From Clostridia bacterium (GTDB lineage Bacteria > Bacillota_A > Clostridia > Oscillospirales > CAG-272): 7,229 bases of DNA. Made by a program: the position numbers and the translations under genes. The notes under the pieces are model-generated. The model was not told where the DNA came from. It saw nothing but the letters and a program-made list of their open reading frames with translations, and did no database searches. Shown here in pieces: positions 1 to 5,635 of the stretch (its first letter is position 1; the number at the start of each line of letters is the position of its first letter). The DNA lies in contig JAFQUG010000197.1 of NCBI GenBank assembly GCA_017408625.1, positions 1 through 7,229 on the forward strand, written 5' to 3'.

Positions 1-924
1 CACCTGTCCGTCAAAGGTGATGAACATAAACGAATCCGCACCGGTGCCTGCGGTGATCTCATGGCCGCCCACCGTGCAGGAAAGCTCATGCGCACTCTCA
101 ATCGCGCCGGTATCAAGAATGTCGTAAACCATGCTGTTGACCACCAACTCGTTGGTCTTGCCCACGCGGCGGTAGCAGATCTCATAATCCTCCCACTGCA
201 CGATCAGCAAAATGCGGTTCTTGACGCTGTAATCCGCGCGGTGCAGCACGGGAGAATCGTTGTTTTCGGGCTCGGGCTTTGCCTCCTCTGCCTCTGCGGG
301 CTCTTCCCCGTCAATGCCTGCGTAAATATTCTGCGGCTGAGTATTCGCTGCTGCACCCGGCATAGTGCCAAATACGTCTACGGGTGCATTTGCGGCGATC
401 TCCGCATCAATCCTTTTGAGCTTGTAGTGCGCAATGATGCCGCGGATCAGCAAAAACAGCACCCATGCGTGGAAAATGTAATCCAGGATCATGGTGATGT
501 CCGGGATAAAATACAAAAGCATAAACAGCGTGTCCAGCACGAACATCACGGTCGCTGCGATCATCCAGCCAACGCGATTTTTGGAGAACACCCAACAAAG
601 CACGTACAACGCAATTGCGATGACAGCAGGCACCAGCGTAACGAAGAACACCCACTTGGGCAGCATGTCACTTGCCAAAATACCCATCTCCGCATATTCT
701 TCTGCCGAATACATAATACCCGTCCAAAACGCTCCGTCATATGCCATTGCATAAGGGAACGCGCAGGAAAACAGGAAATAAACGCCCGCGCCGACCACAG
801 CCAGCACGCAGTTGATCACCGTAAAAATGATGGCGACAAGCAAATTATGACGCGCACTGTTATAGTGCATTTCATAACGCTCACCGCTCGACATGCTGCG
901 CATGCCCGAAGTAAATCTTCCCAT
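1..924 (-). CDS. Four-helix membrane protein of unknown function, C-terminus cut by window edge
   Basis: I read this gene from the reverse complement; it stays open for 308 codons to the left edge, so its stop lies outside. Start ATG at 924-922 is preceded by GGAGG (937-933) with 8 nt spacing. The N-terminus (1-25) is short and polar. Hydrophobic segments lie at about 28-53, 91-113, 118-139 and 143-163, predicting four membrane helices. A basic stretch follows (HYKLKR, 166-171), then a Pro/Glu/Ala-rich acidic linker (about 185-225). From about 228 a soluble beta-rich part contains EICYRRVGKTNELVVNSMVYD and GGHEITAG, which resemble a domain I recall from uncharacterised Clostridia membrane proteins. 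No catalytic motif is visible and I cannot assign a function. It is divergent from the epimerase operon and has its own promoter. The long open frame on the opposite strand (61-930) is a shadow of this gene: it lacks a ribosome binding site, and the minus frame is the one with membrane-protein composition. Confidence 0.88.
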   Translation of the reverse strand, partial: MGRFTSGMRSMSSGERYEMHYNSARHNLLVAIIFTVINCVLAVVGAGVYFLFSCAFPYAMAYDGAFWTGIMYSAEEYAEMGILASDMLPKWVFFVTLVPAVIAIALYVLCWVFSKNRVGWMIAATVMFVLDTLFMLLYFIPDITMILDYIFHAWVLFLLIRGIIAHYKLKRIDAEIAANAPVDVFGTMPGAAANTQPQNIYAGIDGEEPAEAEEAKPEPENNDSPVLHRADYSVKNRILLIVQWEDYEICYRRVGKTNELVVNSMVYDILDTGAIESAHELSCTVGGHEITAGTGADSFMFITFDGQV

Positions 925-953
925 AAGTAAAACCTCCGATTGATAATATGATC

Positions 954-982
954 ATGATACTACATTCCGCTACGTTTGTCAA
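954..982 (-). promoter_or_regulatory. Sigma-A-type promoter of the membrane protein gene
   Basis: On the minus strand TTGACA (982-977) is followed after exactly 17 bp by TATCAT (959-954). This gives a perfect -35 and a 5/6 -10. Transcription would start near 947, leaving a leader of only about 23 nt that carries the GGAGG site. A self-complementary ATGATCAT (948-955) overlaps the -10 and start region and could be an operator half, but it is too short to argue for one. Confidence 0.75.
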
Positions 983-1041
983 GAGCGGAAAGATTTGTCC
1001 CCTCTACCTATATAAACGCTTTTTCTGTCAAAAAGTTCACT

Positions 1042-1065
1042 TTTTTTTGAAATTTTTCAAAAAAA
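1042..1065. repeat. A/T-only-type palindrome between the divergent promoters
   Basis: Eleven-base arms, TTTTTTTGAAA (1042-1052) and TTTCAAAAAAA (1055-1065), are perfect reverse complements with a 2-base spacer, followed by a further T-run to 1071. It ends about 20 bp before the rightward -35 box and about 60 bp from the leftward one. It could act as a distal UP-like or bent-DNA element, a protein site, or a weak terminator for stray transcription. The structure is seen; the role is inference. Confidence 0.55.
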
Positions 1066-1086
1066 TTTTTTCGTAGCCCGGACGAA

Positions 1087-1115
1087 TTGACAAGCGCAGA
1101 AAAATGATATAAAAT
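1087..1115 (+). promoter_or_regulatory. Sigma-A-type promoter of the epimerase-esterase operon
   Basis: TTGACA (1087-1092) is a perfect -35. With a 17-bp spacer the -10 is TAAAAT (1110-1115, 5/6). An overlapping TATAAA at 1108-1113 preceded by TG at 1105-1106 also fits an extended -10 with a 15-bp spacer. The expected start is near 1122, giving a leader of about 107 nt, long enough for the hairpins found there. Confidence 0.8.
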
Positions 1116-1120
1116 AGAGA

Positions 1121-1140
1121 TATCAAAACGCTTATCAAAG
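1121..1140 (+). repeat. Short direct repeat at the transcription start
   Basis: TATCAAAA (1121-1128) and TATCAAAG (1133-1140) match at 7 of 8 bases with a 12-bp period, just at and after the predicted start site. A regulator site here could block transcription, but the repeat is short and A-rich, so chance is a fair alternative. Confidence 0.3.
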
Positions 1141-1148
1141 AGGCAGCA

Positions 1149-1223
1149 GCGTGAAATGATACCTATTCGTTCGGTATGCTGTTCACGCATAAACGATTTG
1201 AGCCGTCATGGGCGGCATGGAGG
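1149..1223 (+). promoter_or_regulatory. Structured 5' leader (two hairpins plus Shine-Dalgarno), copy 1
   Basis: Hairpin A has an outer stem GCGTGAA (1149-1155) with TTCACGC (1182-1188) and an inner stem ATACC (1159-1163) with GGTAT (1173-1177) closing a 9-nt loop. After a 13-nt linker ending in TTGA comes hairpin B, GCCGTC (1202-1207), loop ATG (1208-1210), GGCGGC (1211-1216), with one G-U pair. The Shine-Dalgarno GGAGG (1219-1223) begins 2 nt later and the start codon follows after 5 nt. The same arrangement, including the 13-nt linker, occurs before the CHAP gene on the other strand (7037-7098). I do not recognise a named riboswitch class. A ligand, protein or translation-control role is inference; the paired bases and the shared layout are seen directly. 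Confidence 0.6.
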
Positions 1224-1228
1224 TTATT

Positions 1229-2002
1229 ATGAAAATCGGTATTTGTGCACCGCCCCAGCATTGGGAGCTTATAAAAAACATCGGCTATGACTATGCAGAA
1301 TGGAACTTCTCGGTCACCGCAGCATACACCAAGGAGCAGCTGGAGCAAACTCTGGCGCAAAAGAAGGCGCTGGATATCGCGATCCCCTCGTTCAACGGCT
1401 TTTTCCCCGGCGGCTTTGTCATGTTCGGCGAGGATCGCGCCGCCATCGAAGCCTACGCACGCGAGTATTCGGCCAAGGGCTTTGAACGCGCCGCCATATT
1501 TGGCGCAGACGTGGCCGTCATGGGCTCGGGCTATGCACGCAACGTGCCCGAGGGCATGGAGCTTGCCGAAGCCAAGGAACGTTTTGCATCCCTTATGTAC
1601 ATTTTGGGCGAGGAAGGCAAAAAGGCGGGCGTCCGCGTCGCCATTGAGCCCTTGCAAGCAAAAGAAACCAATTTCTTACACACCTTCAAGGAGGGTGCAG
1701 AGATCTGCGACATGGTCGCGCACTCCCACGTGGGCTTGACCATGGACATCTTCCACATCTGGGCAGGCGGCGAGCCGCTCTCCAATCTTGAAAAATATAA
1801 GCAATACATCTTCCACGCCCACATCGCGCGTCCCCGGGCTGACCGTCACGCGCCCGACATTGAGGATCTGGACGATTGCCTTGTGTGGCGTGACGCACTG
1901 CGCGCTTGCGGCTATGACGACAAGATCTCGCTGGAGCCCGTGTACGTGGACATCAACCAGGATGCCCCCAAGGCTTACACCGTTTTGGAGAAATTCCGCT
2001 AA
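1229..2002 (+). CDS. Sugar isomerase/epimerase, xylose-isomerase-like TIM barrel (ketose 3-epimerase-like site)
   Basis: The 257-residue product is a full-length member of the AP-endonuclease-2/xylose-isomerase-like TIM-barrel family (sugar phosphate isomerase/epimerase). It should be cytoplasmic and metal-dependent. Candidate metal ligands are Glu140 (AIEPL), Asp173 (TMDIFH), His198 (FHAHIA) and Glu236 (SLEPV). Spacing of about 33, 25 and 38 residues resembles that of D-tagatose/D-psicose 3-epimerases. Glu146 and His176 sit at the offsets (+6 from the first Glu, +3 from Asp) of the substrate-binding Glu and His in those enzymes. The substrate cannot be read from sequence: hydroxypyruvate isomerase or a pentulose- or uronate-related epimerase also fits. 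I chose ATG 1229 because GGAGG (1219-1223) precedes it. An in-frame ATG at 1208 would add MGGMEVI but lies in a hairpin loop without its own ribosome binding site. The esterase gene follows after 14 bases, as an operon. Confidence 0.88.
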   Translation: MKIGICAPPQHWELIKNIGYDYAEWNFSVTAAYTKEQLEQTLAQKKALDIAIPSFNGFFPGGFVMFGEDRAAIEAYAREYSAKGFERAAIFGADVAVMGSGYARNVPEGMELAEAKERFASLMYILGEEGKKAGVRVAIEPLQAKETNFLHTFKEGAEICDMVAHSHVGLTMDIFHIWAGGEPLSNLEKYKQYIFHAHIARPRADRHAPDIEDLDDCLVWRDALRACGYDDKISLEPVYVDINQDAPKAYTVLEKFR

Positions 2003-2016
2003 ACAAGGAGATTAGT

Positions 2017-3210
2017 ATGGAAAACTACGCAGTATCCAAGGATATGCTTCACCTGACCAAATACGAGGTGTACGGCAAGCTGCCCGATCTCTTTACCTTT
2101 GACGACGGCACGCGCATGACCTCTCCTGCAGAGTGGCCTGCACGCCGTAAGGAGATCTACAAGCAGGCAGTTGAGCTGCAATACGGCACCATGCCGCCCG
2201 CACCCGAGGTACTCGAGGTGCAGGAGCTCTATATCGGCGGCAAGGGGCATCACAATACCTACCGCATCACAGCAGGCACGAAAGAAAAGCAAATCTCCTT
2301 TACCGCAAGACTGTTTTTGCCTGACTGGGGCGTCCCCACGCCCACTCCCCTGCCCCCCGTGATCGTAAACGGTGATCTTTCGTTCGAGGACATTTACGAC
2401 AAGGAATATCTGCATGCAGCCCTTGACGAGGGCATTGCCTGGATGATGTTCGACCGTACCGAGATCGTACAGGATATTCAATTCAAAGGCCGCGGACACG
2501 GGCCTTTGCACGAGGTTTACCCCGAATACACCTTCGGTGCGATCGGTGCGTGGGCCTGGGGATATTCCCGCTGCGTGGACGCGTTGGAAAAGCTCGGCCT
2601 GACCAATCCCGAAATGGTGATCTTTACCGGTCACTCGCGCGGCGGTAAGACTGCAGCCTTGGCGGGTGCTTTGGACGAGAGAGCCGTCATCGTCAATCCC
2701 AACGAGACCTGCGCGGGTGCTTGCTCCTGCTATCGCGTCTATCTTGAGGGCAACTACATGGGCAACGACGACCCGAATCGCCCGCTGATGCAAAAAAGAA
2801 GCGAACGCCTTTGCGACCTTTGGGCAAACTTTGATTTCTGGATGGGCCCGGATCTGGGCGAATACGCAGATCGCCCCGAGGACCTTCCCTTTGACGCACA
2901 TTCGCTCAAGGCCATGATCGCCCCCCGCACGCTGTTTATCTCGGAGGCTGCAGGCGACCTTTGGAGCGGACCCATCGGCTCGTGGCAGACCACCATGGCG
3001 GCCGCAGAGGTCTACAAGTATCTGGGCGTGCCCGAAAACCTCTACTGGTACTATCGCCCCGGTGTTCACGGGCACAAGCCCATAGACGTTCGGATGCTGG
3101 TCAACATTATCAAGCAAAAGACGCTGGGCACTCCCGCAGACGAAAAGTTCTTCCATACTTCTTTCGAAGAACCCGAGCTGATCTTTGATTGGCGCGCACC
3201 CGAGGCTTGA
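2017..3210 (+). CDS. CE15-type glucuronoyl esterase-like alpha/beta hydrolase, cytoplasmic
   Basis: The 397-residue product resembles carbohydrate esterase family 15 (4-O-methyl-glucuronoyl methylesterases, often annotated as acetylxylan esterase in bacteria). The N-terminal SPAEWPARRKEI...YGTMP segment (36-60) is typical of the bacterial form. The nucleophile motif is GHSRGGK (205-211) with Ser207. The acid is Glu230 in NPNETCAG, 23 residues on, as in fungal CE15 enzymes. The base is probably His351 or His353 in GVHGHKP. Known members cleave esters between glucuronate of xylan and lignin alcohols and are mostly secreted. This one has no signal peptide, so it would act on small imported esters or a different uronate or acyl ester. 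Start ATG 2017 has AAGGAG (2005-2010) 6 nt before it. The gene is 14 bases behind the epimerase gene and is followed by a terminator. An open frame on the opposite strand (1999-3156) is a shadow. Confidence 0.87.
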   Translation: MENYAVSKDMLHLTKYEVYGKLPDLFTFDDGTRMTSPAEWPARRKEIYKQAVELQYGTMPPAPEVLEVQELYIGGKGHHNTYRITAGTKEKQISFTARLFLPDWGVPTPTPLPPVIVNGDLSFEDIYDKEYLHAALDEGIAWMMFDRTEIVQDIQFKGRGHGPLHEVYPEYTFGAIGAWAWGYSRCVDALEKLGLTNPEMVIFTGHSRGGKTAALAGALDERAVIVNPNETCAGACSCYRVYLEGNYMGNDDPNRPLMQKRSERLCDLWANFDFWMGPDLGEYADRPEDLPFDAHSLKAMIAPRTLFISEAAGDLWSGPIGSWQTTMAAAEVYKYLGVPENLYWYYRPGVHGHKPIDVRMLVNIIKQKTLGTPADEKFFHTSFEEPELIFDWRAPEA

Positions 3211-3227
3211 TTTGTGAAAAAAATGAT

Positions 3228-3255
3228 AAAAAGCAGGACTCTGTCCTGCTTTTTT
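3228..3255 (+). terminator. Intrinsic terminator of the epimerase-esterase operon
   Basis: AGCAGGAC (3232-3239) pairs perfectly with GTCCTGCT (3243-3250) around a 3-nt TCT loop. The stem is flanked by an A-run before it and a run of six T after it (3250-3255). It starts 22 bases after the esterase stop codon and separates the operon from the lipoprotein promoter. Confidence 0.92.
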
Positions 3256-3285
3256 GTGTCTTTGGGAGAAAATGCCACAGGCCTG

Positions 3286-3314
3286 TTGACCTTTGTCGGT
3301 TTTTGTCCTATAAT
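3286..3314 (+). promoter_or_regulatory. Sigma-A-type promoter of the lipoprotein gene
   Basis: TTGACC (3286-3291, 5/6) is followed after exactly 17 bp by a perfect TATAAT (3309-3314). Transcription should start near 3321, leaving a short unstructured A/T-rich leader to the start codon at 3354. Unlike the operon and the CHAP gene, this leader has no GCCGYC hairpin. Confidence 0.85.
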
Positions 3315-3353
3315 ATAGAATGTCAAATAATAAAATTAAGGAGAATTTGCAGA

Positions 3354-5591
3354 ATGAAGTTCACCAAGATTCTGGCGCTTGCGCTGGTTGCATTGATGAT
3401 TTTCTCCGTACTTGCTGCTTGCGACGGCAACAAGACCGAAGATACCACCAATGCAGACACACAGGCACCCACAGAAAACACAACCGAGGACGTAACCACG
3501 ACCCCCGAGACCACCGAGTCCGAGGATGAGACTACCGAGCCCGGCGAGGACACCACTGAGCCCGGTGAGGACACCACTGAGCCCGGTGAGGACACCACCG
3601 CCCCCGATGAGGACACCACTGAACCCGAAACCTCTACCGAGGAAGAGACCACCGAGCCCGATGAGCCCGAGATCCAGGTGATCACGATCGCCCAGGCACT
3701 TGAGCTTTGCGGCGAAGAGGGCAACATCACCACCGAAAGATACTACATCCGTGCAACCGTCGTTTCCATTACCAATGCCGCTTATGGTGCAATGGTGATT
3801 GCAGACGAGACCGGTGAGATCTCGGTTTACGGCACCTACAGTGCTGACGGCGAGATCAACTACAGCGCAATGGAAGACAAGCCCTATCGCGGTGACGAGG
3901 TTCTGCTGCACTGCATTCTGCAGAACTATAACGGCACCAAGGAGGTCAAGAACGCCCGTCTGATCGAGTTCACTCACGTCGAGCCCGACGTTGACTTCTC
4001 CCAGTACACCGACATGTCGGTTGCTGACGCAAGAGAGGCAGAGATCGGCACCAAGATCAAGGTCGACGGCGTAGTTGCAAAGATCACCTTTGCAAACGGC
4101 TTCAAGCCCAACGGCCTGTTCTTAGTTGACGAGACCGGCTCGATCTACGTCTTTGACGGCGACCTTGCACAGAGAGTTTCCGAGGGCGACAAGATCACCG
4201 TTGCAGGCGAAAAGGATTACTGGATCTTGGAGAGTGAGCAGGGCAACGCAGCCAACTTTGGCTACAAGGGCAGCTGCCAGATCGCATCCGCTTACCTGAT
4301 GGAAAAGGACGACAGCCAGGATTATGCATTTGACAAGTCCTGGATCACCGAATCCACCATCAAGGACATTCTCGAGACCCCCGTTACCGAAAACGTGACC
4401 ACCACCATCTACAAGGTCAACGCTCTTGTCAAAAGAGTGGACGGCACCGGCTTTGTCAACTACTACTTCTTTGACCTGGACGGCGAGACCGGCAACTACA
4501 CCTACACTCAGTGCAACGGCGCTGACTTTGAATGGTTGGATGCATTCGACGGCAAGATCTGCACCGTTTACATCTCTCCCATCAACTGCAAGTCCACCGC
4601 AGGTGACTGCTTCTTCCGCCTCGTTCCCATTGAGGTCAAGGATGAAGGCTTTACCTTTGATCCCGCAAACGCTCCCGCACACGCACTGAAGTACTATGCA
4701 ATGGGACAGTTCGGCAGCGAATATGCCTCCGACCCCGCACTGGAAATGATCACAAGTGTTTCCTCTCTGTTGCTGGGCTTTGGTGAGGTCACCCTTTCCT
4801 ACACCTCCTCCAACGAAGAGGTCGTATACTTCACCACCGCTGACAGCAAGACCGTCATGCATTGCGCAGCTCCCGGCACCGTAACCGTGACCGTGACCGC
4901 AACGCTTGGCGACGTCAGCGTCACCGACACCGCAGAAATCACCGTCCTTGAGCCTCCCACATTCGACTTTGTGGATGTTCAGACCGCTATCAACGCTGCT
5001 AACGGTGATGTCGTTGTTGTCAAGGGCATCGTTGGTCCTTCCCTTGTCAACCGCGACGGCTTCTATCTGATCGACGAAACCGGTGTGATCGCGATCTTCA
5101 CCACCAAAGAGGTCGTTGCCTCTGTGAGCATTGGCGACGAGATCATCATTTCCGCAACCAGAGACGTCAAGACCAAGGGCGGTGACACATACTTTGGTCA
5201 GTCCATGCTGACCGAAGTGACCGTTCTTGCCAACTATTACGGTGCTCACGAGTATTCGACCGAAACTTTCGTAACCGACCAAACACTTGCCGATATGCTC
5301 GCATTGAGCATTCTGGAAGACCACACCACCACCGTATTTGTGGTAAAGGGCAAGGTGAATTTCCCCGGCGGCTACTCCGCTCCCTCTATCGTTGACGGTG
5401 ACACCACCCTTCAGCTGTACTGCTCGGGCGGTGCTCAGTACTCCTGGCTGAACCAGTTTGCTGATCAGGAGATCACGCTTGAGATCGCACTTTGCAACTG
5501 GAACGACAAGAAGGCATGGAAGGGCTGCATCCTCGCTGTTCATACCGAGGACGGCAAGGTGCTCAACACCCTCAACTTCGACGTAAAATAA
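3354..5591 (+). CDS. Surface lipoprotein with five OB-fold-like repeats and a Big-like domain
   Basis: The 745-residue product begins with a lipoprotein signal peptide (MKFTKI, hydrophobic 6-20, lipobox LAAC with Cys23), so it should be anchored on the outer face of the membrane. A Thr/Glu/Pro-rich linker (27-105) follows. The rest is beta-rich. OB-fold-like units lie at about 108-207, 212-316, 331-430, 537-627 and 640-731; three share an (I/V)(A/D)DETG(E/S/V)I core near 149, 258 and 573. A bacterial Ig-like (Big) segment with SYTSSNEEVV and GTVTVTVTATLGDVSVT occupies about 461-532. Such repeats occur in secreted carbohydrate- or nucleic-acid-related proteins, sometimes ahead of a nuclease domain; here no catalytic domain follows, so binding or scaffolding is the safer inference. 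I chose ATG 3354 (AAGGAG 3338-3343, 10-nt spacing, signal peptide) over longer in-frame starts, which would read through the promoter. It appears monocistronic. Confidence 0.87.
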   Translation: MKFTKILALALVALMIFSVLAACDGNKTEDTTNADTQAPTENTTEDVTTTPETTESEDETTEPGEDTTEPGEDTTEPGEDTTAPDEDTTEPETSTEEETTEPDEPEIQVITIAQALELCGEEGNITTERYYIRATVVSITNAAYGAMVIADETGEISVYGTYSADGEINYSAMEDKPYRGDEVLLHCILQNYNGTKEVKNARLIEFTHVEPDVDFSQYTDMSVADAREAEIGTKIKVDGVVAKITFANGFKPNGLFLVDETGSIYVFDGDLAQRVSEGDKITVAGEKDYWILESEQGNAANFGYKGSCQIASAYLMEKDDSQDYAFDKSWITESTIKDILETPVTENVTTTIYKVNALVKRVDGTGFVNYYFFDLDGETGNYTYTQCNGADFEWLDAFDGKICTVYISPINCKSTAGDCFFRLVPIEVKDEGFTFDPANAPAHALKYYAMGQFGSEYASDPALEMITSVSSLLLGFGEVTLSYTSSNEEVVYFTTADSKTVMHCAAPGTVTVTVTATLGDVSVTDTAEITVLEPPTFDFVDVQTAINAANGDVVVVKGIVGPSLVNRDGFYLIDETGVIAIFTTKEVVASVSIGDEIIISATRDVKTKGGDTYFGQSMLTEVTVLANYYGAHEYSTETFVTDQTLADMLALSILEDHTTTVFVVKGKVNFPGGYSAPSIVDGDTTLQLYCSGGAQYSWLNQFADQEITLEIALCNWNDKKAWKGCILAVHTEDGKVLNTLNFDVK
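3531..3614 (+). repeat. 21-bp tandem repeat coding the TTEPGED linker
   Basis: Four consecutive 21-base units start at 3531, 3552, 3573 and 3594. Units 2 and 3 are identical, unit 1 differs by two bases, and unit 4 is diverged (TTAPDED); a fifth partial unit begins at 3615. They encode an acidic, Thr-rich spacer just after the lipid anchor. Such repeats can gain or lose units by slippage in steps of seven residues without breaking the frame. Confidence 0.85.
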
Positions 5592-5600
5592 TCAAAAAGC

Positions 5601-5635
5601 AACGGCTGAATCCGCATGGATTCAGCCGTTTTTTT
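5601..5635. terminator. Strong terminator between convergent lipoprotein and CHAP genes
   Basis: A perfect 13-bp stem, AACGGCTGAATCC (5601-5613) with GGATTCAGCCGTT (5618-5630) and a GCAT loop, is followed by seven T (5629-5635). It begins 9 bases after the lipoprotein stop. Its T-tract overlaps the stop codon of the convergent CHAP gene (5636-5634). Read from the other strand the stem is followed by TTGCTTTTTG, so it probably ends that transcript too, less strongly. Confidence 0.9.

Larger units (their letters stand above)
925..1228. other. Divergent intergenic region between membrane protein and epimerase operon
   Basis: This 304-base gap has no convincing gene. It holds, in order: the ribosome binding site and promoter of the leftward gene (to 982), about 58 bases in which I see nothing specific, an A/T-rich palindrome (1042-1065), the rightward promoter (1087-1115), a short direct repeat at the presumed transcription start (1121-1140) and a structured RNA leader (1149-1223) ahead of the epimerase start codon. 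Confidence 0.8.

Noticed and set aside
61..930. 289-codon open frame on the plus strand
   Set aside because: It is antisense to the membrane protein gene, has no ribosome binding site, and encodes a Cys/His/Arg-rich sequence typical of shadow frames. The minus strand has a ribosome binding site, a promoter and a four-helix protein.
1217..1223. CsrA-type binding site (ANGGA) at the Shine-Dalgarno in both leaders
   Set aside because: ATGGA/ACGGA fits only the minimal core, is present in many Shine-Dalgarno regions, and is not placed in a hairpin loop.
1202..1223. RNA thermometer or Shine-Dalgarno sequestering hairpin
   Set aside because: The GGAGG lies outside the hairpin and neither GCCGYC arm pairs well with it. 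In the drawn fold the ribosome site is open.
1999..3156. 385-codon open frame on the minus strand
   Set aside because: It is antisense to the CE15-like esterase, which has a catalytic triad and family motifs; the shadow has neither a start signal nor a recognisable domain.
3189..3353. 55-codon N-terminal extension of the lipoprotein
   Set aside because: It overlaps the esterase stop and runs through a terminator and promoter. The signal peptide and ribosome binding site place the start at 3354.
3323..3733. Minus-strand frame with SVVSSPG repeats
   Set aside because: The repeats are the reverse reading of the 21-bp TTEPGED repeat in the lipoprotein; no ribosome binding site or independent support.
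4122..5543. 473-codon open frame on the minus strand
   Set aside because: It is antisense to the lipoprotein OB-like repeats, Val/Gly/Asp-rich and without a start signal; it reflects codon bias of the real gene.
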